64,000 nucleotides of DNA from assembly GCF_014647835.1 (NCBI RefSeq), contig NZ_BMPY01000029.1, forward strand, positions 36,728 through 100,727, read 5' to 3'. Under the pieces are notes generated by a model that was not told the origin of the DNA, did no database searches, and was given only the letters and a program-made list of their open reading frames with translations. The translations under genes and the position numbers were made by a program. Every line of letters begins with the position of its first letter. The stretch's first letter is position 1. Origin of the DNA: Microbispora rosea subsp. aerata (GTDB lineage: Bacteria; Actinomycetota; Actinomycetes; Streptosporangiales; Streptosporangiaceae). Positions 41,490-50,255 of this stretch are shown here, in pieces.

Positions 41490-43628
41490 GTGGTGAAACC
41501 CCCTGTAAGCACCATCGGAGACATGCCGATCTCACCGCACGCCTCCGCTCCTGTGATGTCACAGGTTCACGTGGGTGCGGCCACGCACTGCCCGTACTGC
41601 GCGCTCCAGTGCGGCATGTACGTCGCGAACGGTGAGATCACCCCGCGAGAGGACATCCCTGCCAACTCCGGCGGTCTGTGCCAGAAGGGCTGGACGGCGG
41701 CCGAGCTGCTCGAATCGCCGGAGCGGCTCACCACCCCGCTGCTGCACGGCAACCCGGTGAGCTGGGACGAGGCGCTCGACTACGTCGCCGCGCGGATCGA
41801 GGCCATCAGGGCCGAGCACGGGCCGGACGCCGTGGCGGTGTTCGGCGGCGGCGGGCTGACCAACGAGAAGGCCTACCAGCTCGGCAAGTTCGCCAGGGTC
41901 GCGCTGCGGACCAGCCAGATCGACTACAACGGCAGGTTCTGCATGTCATCGGCGGCGGCCGCGGTCATCCGGGCCTTCGGGATGGACCGGGGGCTGCCGT
42001 TCCCCATCACCGACATCGCCCGCGCCGGCGCGATCTTGTTCGCCGGGGGCAACGTCGCCGAGACCATGCCCCCTTTCGTGCGGCACCTGACCGCGATGCG
42101 GTCGAGGGGCGGCAAGCTCGTCGTCGCCGACCCGCGCGTCACCCAGACCGCCAAGATGGCCGACCTGCACCTGCAGCTCACCCCCGGCACCGACCTCGCG
42201 CTGGCGCTCGGCCTGCTGCACATCGCGATCGCCGACGGGTACGCCGACCTGGACTACCTCGCCGCGCGCACGACCGGGTTCGAGGAGGTGCGCACCTCCG
42301 TGTCGGTCTGGTGGCCGGAGCGGGTGGAGCGCGTCACCGGCGTCCCGGTCGCGCACATGCGCGAGGCCGTACGGATCCTGGGCGAGGCGGAGCGCGCGAT
42401 GGTGCTGACCGGCCGGGGCGCCGAGCAGCACGCCAAGGGCACCGACACGGTCACGGCGTTCGTCAACCTGGCGCTCACCCTCGGCCTGCCCGGCCGTGAG
42501 GGCTCCGGCTACGGCTGCGTGACCGGCCAGGGCAACGGCCAGGGCGGCAGGGAGCACGGGCAGAAGGCCGACCAGCTCCCCGGCTACCGCAAGATCGACG
42601 ATCCGGCGGCGCGGGAGCACGTCGCGGCCGTGTGGGGGATCGACCCCGCCGACCTGCCCGGCCCCGGCAGGTCCGCGTACGAGCTGCTGGACGCGCTCGG
42701 CACGCCGCGGGGGCCGAGGGCGCTGCTGCTGTTCGGCTCCAACCCCGTCGTCTCCGCGCCCCGCGCGGGCCACGTGACCAGCCGCCTGGACGCGCTCGAC
42801 CTGCTCGTGGTCTCCGACTTCGTGCTGTCGGAGACCGCTGCCATGGCCGACGTCGTGCTCCCCACCACGCAGTGGGCGGAGGAGGCGGGCACGATGACCA
42901 ACCTGGAGGGGCGGGTCCTGCTGCGCCGCCAGGCCGCCGCCCCGCCGCCGGGGGCGCGCAGCGACCTGGAGATCCTGCGGGGCCTCGCCGAGCGGCTCGG
43001 CTGCGGCGAGAAGTTCTCCGCCGACCCGCGCACGGTCTTCGACGAGCTGCGCCGGGCCTCCGCCGGGGGCCTCGCCGACTACTCCGGCATCACCTATGAG
43101 CGGATCGCGGCCGAGACCGGCGTGTTCTGGCCGTGCCCCGACAACGGCGGCGACCCCCACCCGGGGACGCCGCGCCCCTTCCTGGACCGCTTCGCCACGC
43201 CGGACGGCCGGGCCCGCATGGTGCCGGTGGACCACCGGCTGCCCGCCGAGGACGTGGACGAGGAGTTCCCGCTCTACCTGACATCCGGGCGGGTGCTCGC
43301 CCACTACCAGTCGGGCGCGCAGACGCGCCGGATCCGCCCCCTGACGCAGGCGTCGTCCGAGGTGTTCGTGGAGCTGCACCCCCACCTCGCCGAGCGTCTG
43401 GGCGTCAGCTCCGGCGACCGCGTCCGGGTGCGCAGCCGCAGGGGCGCCGCCGAGGCCGTGGCCCGGGTCACCGCCTCGATCCGGCCGGACACGGTGTTCA
43501 TGCCGTTCCACTGGGAGGGCGTCAACCTGCTCACCAACCCGGCGCTCGATCCGATGTCGCGGATGCCGGAGTTCAAGGTCTGCGCCGCCGCCGTCGAACG
43601 CTGCGACGACCGGGAGCGTGCCGCGTGA
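41490..43628 (+). CDS. nasA: Assimilatory nitrate reductase, molybdopterin catalytic subunit
   Basis: A 712-residue molybdopterin-guanine-dinucleotide oxidoreductase. The N-terminal [4Fe-4S] site is C34-x2-C37-x3-C41 with C64. C151 in GRFCMSSAAAA is the likely Mo ligand. GYGCVTGQGNGQGGREHGQKADQLPGYR is typical of assimilatory nitrate reductases, and a C-terminal dinucleotide-binding domain starts near 590. Nitrate is reduced to nitrite in the cytosol; no Tat signal is seen. The GTG at 41490 is used (AGAAGGG upstream), with alternatives at 41493 and 41523. It is the first gene of a five-gene coupled operon. Confidence 0.88.
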   Translation: MVKPPVSTIGDMPISPHASAPVMSQVHVGAATHCPYCALQCGMYVANGEITPREDIPANSGGLCQKGWTAAELLESPERLTTPLLHGNPVSWDEALDYVAARIEAIRAEHGPDAVAVFGGGGLTNEKAYQLGKFARVALRTSQIDYNGRFCMSSAAAAVIRAFGMDRGLPFPITDIARAGAILFAGGNVAETMPPFVRHLTAMRSRGGKLVVADPRVTQTAKMADLHLQLTPGTDLALALGLLHIAIADGYADLDYLAARTTGFEEVRTSVSVWWPERVERVTGVPVAHMREAVRILGEAERAMVLTGRGAEQHAKGTDTVTAFVNLALTLGLPGREGSGYGCVTGQGNGQGGREHGQKADQLPGYRKIDDPAAREHVAAVWGIDPADLPGPGRSAYELLDALGTPRGPRALLLFGSNPVVSAPRAGHVTSRLDALDLLVVSDFVLSETAAMADVVLPTTQWAEEAGTMTNLEGRVLLRRQAAAPPPGARSDLEILRGLAERLGCGEKFSADPRTVFDELRRASAGGLADYSGITYERIAAETGVFWPCPDNGGDPHPGTPRPFLDRFATPDGRARMVPVDHRLPAEDVDEEFPLYLTSGRVLAHYQSGAQTRRIRPLTQASSEVFVELHPHLAERLGVSSGDRVRVRSRRGAAEAVARVTASIRPDTVFMPFHWEGVNLLTNPALDPMSRMPEFKVCAAAVERCDDRERAA

Positions 43629-45028
43629 GGCTCGTCGTGGTGGGCAACGGGATGGCCGGGTCACGCCTGGTGAGCGAGGTCCGCGCCCGGGACAAGGACA
43701 CGAAGGTCACGGTGTTCGGCGCCGAGGCGTGGCAGCCGTACAACCGGGTCCTGCTGTCGAACGTGGTGGCGGGCACGTCGAGCCCGGACCAGGTCCGGCT
43801 GCTCGACCCCCGCTGGTACGCCGAGCACAACGTGACCGCCCGCCTCGGCGTCGAGGTCACCGCGATCGACCGGGACAGCCGGACCGTGGTCGCCGCCGAC
43901 GGCACGCGCGAGCCGTACGACGTGCTCGTGCTCGCCACGGGCAGCGAACCGATCGTCCCGCCGATCCCCGGCGTGGAGCGGGCGACGGCTTTCCGCACGC
44001 TGGACGACTGCGAGCGGATCAGGCGGGCCGCCGAGAGCGCGCGCAGCGCGGTCGTGGTCGGCGGCGGGCTGCTCGGCGTCGAGGCGGCGCGCGGCCTGGC
44101 CGGCCGGGGCGTCTCGGTGACGCTGCTGCACCTGGCCGGACACCTGATGGAGCGCCAGCTCGACGAGGAGGCCGGGCTCATCCTCGGCGAGACGCTCGGC
44201 GCGCTCGGCGTCGCCATCCGCACGGGCGTCACGGTGAGCGCGATCGGCGAGCGGCACGTGGAGCTGGCCGGCGGCGAGCCGGTCGAGGCCGACATGGTCG
44301 TGCTCGCCTGCGGCGTACGGCCGGTCGTCGGGCTCGCCCGCGACGCCGGGCTGGAGGTCGAGCGCGGGATCGTCGTCGACGACGAGCTGCGCACCGACGA
44401 CCCGTCCATCTTCGCGATCGGGGAGTGCGCCCAGCACGCGGGCCGCGTCTACGGGCTGGTGGCGCCCGGCTGGGAGCAGGCGTCGGTCGTGGCCGACCTC
44501 GTCACCGGCACGGACAAGGGCGCGCGCTACCGGGGCTCGCGGCTGGTCACCCGGCTGAAGGCCAAGAGCGTCGAGCTCGCGGCGATGGGGGAGACCCAGC
44601 TGACCGACGACGAGGCGGAGATCGTCCGCTTCTCCCACCGGCACAAGGGCACCTACCGCAAGCTCGTCATCCGCGACGACCGGCTGGTCGGCGCGATCCT
44701 GCTGGGCGAGACCTCCGCCGTGGGCACGCTGACCCAGCTGTTCGACCGGGGAGGCCCCCTGCCCGGCGACCGCACCGGGCTGCTGTTCCCCGATCTCGCG
44801 GGCGCCGCGGCGGTGGCCGACAGCCCCGTCCGGATGCCGGACTCCGCCCGGGTCTGCCAGTGCAACAACGTGACGAAGGGCCAGATCAGAGCGTGCTGGG
44901 AGTCCGGCGCGCGGAACGTGGAGGCCGTGGCCGCCGCGACGAGGGCCACCACCGGCTGCGGCAGCTGCCGCGACGCGGTCGAGGGCATCGTCGGCTGGCT
45001 GTGCGAACAGGAAGGCGTAAGCGCATGA
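43625..45028 (+). CDS. FAD/NAD(P) oxidoreductase with a C-terminal BFD-like [2Fe-2S] domain, nitrate-reductase electron donor
   Basis: A 467-residue protein resembling the N-terminal half of NirB. The FAD motif VVVGNGMAGSR is at residues 4-14, the NAD-binding VVGGGLLGVEAA near 145, and an FAD-closing IFAIGECAQH near 260. A BFD-like domain (CQCNNVTKGQI and TGCGSCRDAV, four Cys) follows at about 410-460. It lacks the siroheme domain, so it cannot reduce nitrite itself; it likely passes electrons from NAD(P)H to the molybdenum subunit. GTGA overlaps join it to nasA, and ATGA to nirB. Confidence 0.82.
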   Translation: MRLVVVGNGMAGSRLVSEVRARDKDTKVTVFGAEAWQPYNRVLLSNVVAGTSSPDQVRLLDPRWYAEHNVTARLGVEVTAIDRDSRTVVAADGTREPYDVLVLATGSEPIVPPIPGVERATAFRTLDDCERIRRAAESARSAVVVGGGLLGVEAARGLAGRGVSVTLLHLAGHLMERQLDEEAGLILGETLGALGVAIRTGVTVSAIGERHVELAGGEPVEADMVVLACGVRPVVGLARDAGLEVERGIVVDDELRTDDPSIFAIGECAQHAGRVYGLVAPGWEQASVVADLVTGTDKGARYRGSRLVTRLKAKSVELAAMGETQLTDDEAEIVRFSHRHKGTYRKLVIRDDRLVGAILLGETSAVGTLTQLFDRGGPLPGDRTGLLFPDLAGAAAVADSPVRMPDSARVCQCNNVTKGQIRACWESGARNVEAVAAATRATTGCGSCRDAVEGIVGWLCEQEGVSA

Positions 45029-47514
45029 AGGACGGCGAGCACATGAAGGACGACAAGCGCATGAGACTCGTCGTGGTGGGACACGGCCCGGCGGCGCACC
45101 GCCTGCTCGAGACGCTGACCAGCCGGGGCTTCGACGGGACGGTCACCGTGTTCGGGGAGGAGCCGCGCCCGGCGTACGACCGGGTGGCGCTCACGTCCTA
45201 CCTCACCGGCACGAGCGTCGAGGACCTCACCTATCCGGTGCCGGACGGCGTCACGGTCAGAACCGGGGTCCGCGTCACCTCGATCGACCGCGCCGACCGC
45301 GTCGTCGTCACCGACGCCGGCGACAGCGAGCCGTACGACGTGCTGGTGCTGGCCACCGGGTCGGCGCCGTTCGTGCCGCCGGTGCCCGGCCGGGACCTGC
45401 CCGGCTGCTTCGTGTACCGGACCATCGACGACCTGGACGCGATCAGGGAGGCGGCCAAGGACGCCCGGTCCGGAGTGGTCATCGGGGGCGGCCTGCTCGG
45501 CCTGGAGGCGGCCGACGCGCTGCGCGGCCTCGGCCTCGACACGCACGTCATCGAGATGAGCGGCTGGCTCATGCCCCGCCAGGTGGACGAGGGCGGCGGG
45601 TCGGTGCTGCGCGGCCACATCGAGGGGCTCGGGCTCACCATCCACACCGGGGCGGGCGTGGCCTCGATCGAGGCCGGCCCGGACGGCCGGGTCGCCTCTC
45701 TCGTGAAGCCCGACGGCGAGGCGATCGCCGCGCAGGTCGTCGTCTTCTCCGCCGGCATCCGGCCGCGCGACGAGCTCGCCCGCGCCTGCGGCCTGGAGGT
45801 CGGCGAGCGCGGCGGCATCGTGGTCGACGAGGGCATGCGAACCTCCGACGAGCACATCTACGCCATCGGCGAGTGCGCCCTCGCCGGAGGCATGGTCTAC
45901 GGCCTCGTCGGGCCGTGCAACACGCAGGCGGAGGTGGCCGCCGACCGCATCCTGAACGGATCGGCCGCCTTCACCGGCGCCGACATGTCCACCAAGCTCA
46001 AGCTCCTCGGCGTCGAGGTCGCGCAGTTCGGGGCCATGTCGGGCGCGCTCGACGTCACCTATATGGACCCCGTGGGGGGCGTGTACAAGCGGCTGTTCGT
46101 CAGCGACGACGCCAAGACCCTCCTCGGCGGCATCTGCGTCGGCGACGCCGGGCCGTACAACACGCTGCGGCCGTTCGTCGGCAAGCCGCTGCCCGGCACG
46201 CCGAGCGACCTGCTGTTCGCCGGCGCGGGCAAGGCGTCGGTGGACCTGCCCGACGACGCGCAGGTCTGCTCGTGCAACAACGTCACCGCGGGGACGATCC
46301 GCGTGGCCATCGCCGACAAGGGCCTGACCGACGTGCAGGGAGTCAAGGACTGCACCCGGGCCGGCACCACCTGCGGCAGCTGCGTGCCGATGCTCAAGCA
46401 GATCCTGGTCAAATCCGGTGTCGACGTCGGCAAGGCGCTGTGCGAGCACTTCTCCTACAGCAGGGCCGAGCTGTTCGACATCGTCAACGTCCGCGGCATC
46501 ACGACCTTCTCCCAGCTCATCGCCGAGCACGGGACCGGCCGCGGCTGCGACATATGCAAGCCGGTGGTGGCCTCGATCCTCGCCTCCCTCGGCCGCGGCC
46601 ACATCCTCGACGGCGAGCAGGCCGCGCTGCAGGACACCAACGACCACTTCCTCGCCAACATCCAGAAGAACGGCACATACTCGGTCGTCCCGCGCATCCC
46701 GGGCGGCGAGATCACCCCCGAGAAGCTCATCGTCATCGGCGAGGTGGCCCGCGACTTCGGGCTCTACACTAAGATCACCGGCGGGCAGCGCATCGACCTG
46801 CTCGGAGCCCGGGTCGAGCAGCTGCCCGCCATCTGGCGGCGGCTCGTCGACGCCGGCTTCGAGTCCGGCCACGCGTACGGCAAGGCCCTGCGCACGGTGA
46901 AGTCCTGCGTCGGGTCCACCTGGTGCCGGTACGGCGTGCGGGACTCGGTCGGCCTGGCCATCGCGCTGGAGCTGCGCTACCGGGGGCTGCGCTCGCCGCA
47001 CAAGCTCAAGGCGGCCGTCTCCGGCTGCGCCCGCGAGTGCGCCGAGGCCCGCGGGAAGGACTTCGGCGTCATCGCCACCGAGCAGGGCTGGAACCTCTAC
47101 GTGGGCGGGAACGGCGGCTTCACCCCCCGCCACGCCGACCTGCTGGCGTCCGACCTGTCCACCGACGACCTGGTCAGGACCATCGACCGGTTCCTGATGT
47201 TCTATATCCGCACCGCCGACCGGCTGCAGCGCACCTCCGCGTGGCTGGAGAGCCTGGACGGCGGGCTCGACTACCTCCGTGAGGTGATCATGGAGGACTC
47301 GCTCGGCATCTGCGCCGACCTCGACGCGCAGATGGAGCGTCACGTGTCCGCGTACGTCGACGAGTGGCGCGCCACCCTCGAAGACCCCGACAAGCTGCGC
47401 CGCTTCGTCAGCTTCGTCAACGCCCCCGGCGTTCCCGACCCCTCGATCTCCTTCGAAACCGAGCGCGACCAGATCAAGCCGGTGCTGATTCCCTTGGAGG
47501 TGACCCGCAGATGA
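45025..47514 (+). CDS. nirB: NADH-dependent nitrite reductase large subunit NirB
   Basis: An 829-residue siroheme enzyme reducing nitrite to ammonium. In order: FAD/NAD domains (VVVGHGPAAHR; GGGLLGLEAAD), a BFD-like [2Fe-2S] domain (CSCNNV and TTCGSC), a second BFD-like unit (GCDICKP), the ferredoxin-like half-domain, and the siroheme/[4Fe-4S] domain with CVGSTWC near 628-634 and GCARECAEA near 667-671. I use the ATG at 45025, overlapping the previous stop; ATGs at 45043 and 45061 would remove 6 or 12 residues, and the last matches the family start MRLVVVG. Confidence 0.93.
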   Translation: MKDGEHMKDDKRMRLVVVGHGPAAHRLLETLTSRGFDGTVTVFGEEPRPAYDRVALTSYLTGTSVEDLTYPVPDGVTVRTGVRVTSIDRADRVVVTDAGDSEPYDVLVLATGSAPFVPPVPGRDLPGCFVYRTIDDLDAIREAAKDARSGVVIGGGLLGLEAADALRGLGLDTHVIEMSGWLMPRQVDEGGGSVLRGHIEGLGLTIHTGAGVASIEAGPDGRVASLVKPDGEAIAAQVVVFSAGIRPRDELARACGLEVGERGGIVVDEGMRTSDEHIYAIGECALAGGMVYGLVGPCNTQAEVAADRILNGSAAFTGADMSTKLKLLGVEVAQFGAMSGALDVTYMDPVGGVYKRLFVSDDAKTLLGGICVGDAGPYNTLRPFVGKPLPGTPSDLLFAGAGKASVDLPDDAQVCSCNNVTAGTIRVAIADKGLTDVQGVKDCTRAGTTCGSCVPMLKQILVKSGVDVGKALCEHFSYSRAELFDIVNVRGITTFSQLIAEHGTGRGCDICKPVVASILASLGRGHILDGEQAALQDTNDHFLANIQKNGTYSVVPRIPGGEITPEKLIVIGEVARDFGLYTKITGGQRIDLLGARVEQLPAIWRRLVDAGFESGHAYGKALRTVKSCVGSTWCRYGVRDSVGLAIALELRYRGLRSPHKLKAAVSGCARECAEARGKDFGVIATEQGWNLYVGGNGGFTPRHADLLASDLSTDDLVRTIDRFLMFYIRTADRLQRTSAWLESLDGGLDYLREVIMEDSLGICADLDAQMERHVSAYVDEWRATLEDPDKLRRFVSFVNAPGVPDPSISFETERDQIKPVLIPLEVTRR

Positions 47515-47867
47515 CCGTCCTCGACATGACGGCGACCCGTGCCGGCGAGTGGATCCCCGTCTGTTCCTACACCGACCTGCTGCCCGAGCGTGGGGCGGCG
47601 GTGCTCGTCGGCGGCCGGCAGGCGGCAATCTTCCGCACCTTCGACGGCGCCCTCTACGCCCTGGGCAACCTCGATCCGTTCAGCGGGGCGCAGGTGATGT
47701 CGCGCGGCATCGTCGGCACCAGGAACGGCGAGCCGACCGTGGCCTCGCCCATGCACAAGCAGGTGTTCTCGCTGGTGACCGGCGTGTGCCTGGATGACCC
47801 CAGTGTCGCCCTGCCGACCTATCCCATCCGAGTAACGGACGGAACCGTGGAGGTGAGCGTGGTATGA
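47511..47867 (+). CDS. nirD: Nitrite reductase small subunit NirD
   Basis: A 118-residue Rieske-fold subunit of NirBD. It contains WIPVCSYTDLLPERGAAVLVGGRQAAIFRT and GEPTVASPMHKQVFSLVTGVCLDD. The usual pair of CxH ligand motifs is missing, as in other NirD proteins, so it should carry no cluster. The ATG overlaps the nirB stop (ATGA) and its stop overlaps the regulator start, which fixes stoichiometry. Confidence 0.9.
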   Translation: MTVLDMTATRAGEWIPVCSYTDLLPERGAAVLVGGRQAAIFRTFDGALYALGNLDPFSGAQVMSRGIVGTRNGEPTVASPMHKQVFSLVTGVCLDDPSVALPTYPIRVTDGTVEVSVV

Positions 47868-49027
47868 CCGCGCTGGTGGACGAGCCCCAGATGAGCCTGG
47901 AGACGGCGCCGGACGCGCTGGCCGGGTTCACGATCGGGGTGACGGCGACCCGCCGCAGCGAGGAGCTGGCCGCGCTGCTCGAACGGCGCGGCGCACGGGT
48001 CGTGCGGGCGCCCGCGATCCGCATCGTGCCGCTCGCGGAGGACGCCGGGCTGCTCGCCGCGACCCGGGACTGCCTCGCGGCGCCCGTGGACTACGTGGTC
48101 ATCACCACGGGCGTGGGGTTCCGCGGGTGGATGGCGGCGGCGGAGGGCTGGGGCCTGTCCACCGATCTGAACGCGCACCTCGGCAACGCGAGGCTGCTCG
48201 CCCGCGGCCCCAAAGCGCGCGGGGCCGTGCGCGCGGCCGGCCTGGTGGACTTCTGGACGCCGTCCACGGAGTCGTGCGAGGAGGTCAAGGAATACCTGCT
48301 CGCGCAGGACCTGCGCGGCCGCCGCATCGCCGTGCAACTGCACGGCGAGCCGCTGGACGGCTTCGTCGCGTCGCTGCGGGAGGCGGGAGCCGAGGTGATC
48401 GAGGTGCCGGTCTACCGCTGGCTGCCCTACCGCGACACCTCCCCGCTGCGCCGCCTGATCAGCCAGACGATCACGGGCTCGGTGGACGCGGTGGCCTTCA
48501 CCAGCGCGCCGGCGGTGCTCGCCATGCTGGGCGCGGCCCGCGCCGACGGGCTGGAGGACGCGCTGCTCGCGGCGTTCGACACCCGCGTGGTGGCGGCGTG
48601 CGTCGGCTCGGTCACCGCCGGGCCGCTCACCCAGCGCGGCGTGCGGTCCATCCTGCCCGACCGTCCCCGGCTCGGCGCGCTGGCCCGGACCCTCGCCCGC
48701 CACCTGCCGGAAAGCGGCGTCACCCGGCTCGTGGCGGGCGGGCACTCGCTGGAGATCCGCGGTCACGCCGTGGTCGTCGACGGCGAGCTGAAGCCGCTGC
48801 CGCCCGCGCCGATGGCCGTGCTCAAGCGGCTCGCCGAGCGCCCCGGGCACGTCGTGAACCGGGCCGAGCTGCGGGTCGTGCTGCCCGGCGGCCCCTCCCG
48901 CGACTCGGCCGAGCACGCGGTCGAGATGGCCATCACCCGGCTGCGCCGGGCGCTCGGCCCCGCGGGCATCGTCGAGACCGTCGTCAAGCGCGGCTACCGC
49001 CTCGCCTGCGGCCGCGACCAGCGCTGA
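47864..49027 (+). CDS. nnaR: NnaR-like HemD-winged-helix regulator
   Basis: A 387-residue two-part protein. Residues ~15-290 resemble uroporphyrinogen-III synthase (GFTIGVTATRRSEELAALLERRG; TTGVGF; AFTSAPAVLAML). Residues ~305-384 form an OmpR-type winged helix (VLKRLAERPGHVVNRAELR, VEMAITRLRRALG, IVETVVKRGYRLA). This arrangement is that of Streptomyces NnaR, a co-activator with GlnR of nitrate/nitrite genes. Whether the HemD half is catalytic is unclear. Its place in the nir operon suggests feedback control and siroheme supply in one protein. Confidence 0.87.
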   Translation: MTALVDEPQMSLETAPDALAGFTIGVTATRRSEELAALLERRGARVVRAPAIRIVPLAEDAGLLAATRDCLAAPVDYVVITTGVGFRGWMAAAEGWGLSTDLNAHLGNARLLARGPKARGAVRAAGLVDFWTPSTESCEEVKEYLLAQDLRGRRIAVQLHGEPLDGFVASLREAGAEVIEVPVYRWLPYRDTSPLRRLISQTITGSVDAVAFTSAPAVLAMLGAARADGLEDALLAAFDTRVVAACVGSVTAGPLTQRGVRSILPDRPRLGALARTLARHLPESGVTRLVAGGHSLEIRGHAVVVDGELKPLPPAPMAVLKRLAERPGHVVNRAELRVVLPGGPSRDSAEHAVEMAITRLRRALGPAGIVETVVKRGYRLACGRDQR

Positions 49028-49093
49028 TCCGGGACCGACGTGACGAGATCGACGACGAGCGCCCCGTGGCCTCGCGGTGAGGAGCACAAGACG

Positions 49094-49858
49094 GTGACCC
49101 CGATCCTGGCGACCCGGAGGCCGGCGGCGGCCCCGACGCTGGTGATGGCGGCGCACGGGGCCCGCAGCGGCCATTGGGAGTCGGTCATGGAGTCCCTCGC
49201 GGCACGCGTGCGCCGGGCCAGGCCCGGCGCACGGGCCGAGCTGGGGTTTCTGGAGATCAGCGCGCCGCTGCTCGCCGACGTCCTGGCGGCGGCGCCCGGA
49301 CCGGTCGTGGTGGTCCCCCTGCTGCTCGCCGGGGGATACCACGTCCACATCGACCTGCCGGCCGTCGTCGCCCGCGCCCGGCCCGACGCGGTCGTCGCCG
49401 GGCAGCTCGGCCCGCACCGGCTGCTGACCTCGGTGCTGGCGCGCCGCCTGGCCGCGGCGGGCCTGCGGCCCTGCGACGCCGTGATCCTGGGCGCGGCCGG
49501 CTCGTCCGACCCCGCCGCCCTCGACGACGTGCGCGCCGCCGCCCGGCTGCTGTCGGTGCGGCTGTCGCGCCCCGTCACCGCCGCCTTCGCCTCGGCGGGG
49601 ACGCCCACCGTCGCCGAGGCGCTCGACCGCGTCAGGGCCGGCCTCGCCCCGCGCGTCGCCGTCGCCTCCTACCTGCTCGCGCCCGGCTTCTTCCACGACC
49701 GGCTGGTGAACAGCGGCGCCGACCTGGTCAGCGCGCCCCTCGGCGTGGACGACGACCTGGCCGCCCTCGTCTGGACCCGCTACGACGAGGCCCTCGCCCG
49801 GTCCGGCGTCGCGTCTGCGCACGTCCCCGCGCCGTACGCGGTCGGACCCGGCCGCTGA
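49094..49858 (+). CDS. Sirohydrochlorin chelatase (CbiX/SirB-like)
   Basis: A 254-residue, two-domain chelatase-like protein that would insert iron into sirohydrochlorin to form siroheme for NirB. The first half has AAHGARSGHWES (catalytic His) and LLLAGGYHVHIDLP, the second metal-binding His region. The second half repeats the fold with ILGAAGSSDP and APGFFHDRL. The GTG at 49094 is chosen because GAGGAG lies 9 nt upstream; an upstream ATG-equivalent at 49040 has no site. It follows nnaR by 66 bp. Confidence 0.85.
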   Translation: MTPILATRRPAAAPTLVMAAHGARSGHWESVMESLAARVRRARPGARAELGFLEISAPLLADVLAAAPGPVVVVPLLLAGGYHVHIDLPAVVARARPDAVVAGQLGPHRLLTSVLARRLAAAGLRPCDAVILGAAGSSDPAALDDVRAAARLLSVRLSRPVTAAFASAGTPTVAEALDRVRAGLAPRVAVASYLLAPGFFHDRLVNSGADLVSAPLGVDDDLAALVWTRYDEALARSGVASAHVPAPYAVGPGR

Positions 49859-49903
49859 CCGGGCCCACGCCGGGTCGTCCCGTCGCCGGGGGCTCGGCCG
49901 GCG

Positions 49904-49968
49904 TCACGCGTCGTGCCGCGACCGCCGGCCCTCGACCAGCAGGTCGAACGCCGTGTCCACCGCCGCCG
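49904..49968 (-). pseudogene. C-terminal remnant of a TetR-type regulator
   Basis: Only the last ~20 codons remain. On the minus strand they read AAVDTAFDLLVEGRRSRHDA and then stop (49906-49904), the kind of C-terminus seen in TetR/AcrR regulators. Nothing upstream continues it; the frame runs straight into the monooxygenase fragment on the other strand. The assignment is tentative because the conserved DNA-binding part is lost. Confidence 0.5.
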
Positions 49969-50145
49969 TGGGAGCACTCGCACAGCGTGACGCTCCTCGG
50001 AGACGCCGCGCACCTCATGCCGCCCCTGGGCGTCGGCGTCAACCTCGCCGTGCTCGACGCCGCCGAGCTCGCGCCGGCACTCGCCGGCTCCGCCACGATC
50101 GGCGCCGCCGTGCGCGGCTACGAGAAGACGATGCTCCCGCGCTGA
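49969..50145 (+). pseudogene. C-terminal remnant of an FAD-dependent monooxygenase
   Basis: About 58 codons survive, reading WEHSHSVTLLGDAAHLMPP then LGVGVNLAVLDAAELAPAL and ending MLPR. GDAAHLMPP is the FAD-contact motif of PHBH/TetX-type aromatic hydroxylases. The FAD-binding N-terminus and about 300 residues are missing. It lies back-to-back with the TetR remnant, so one deletion removed both 5' ends and their shared promoter. Confidence 0.75.
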
Positions 50146-50255
50146 GACGGCCCGGACGCTTGAGAACGGCGCCGAGTTCCTGCCGGAGGCGACAACCGGG
50201 GCCGCTCACGCCCGGCCCCGAGGGCCTCGCGTTCTCGTGCCGAGGAAACAGCGGG

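Noticed and set aside
44653-47628. Minus-strand frame of 991 codons opposite nirB
   Set aside because: Same reason: a composition artefact opposite a clear NirB gene.
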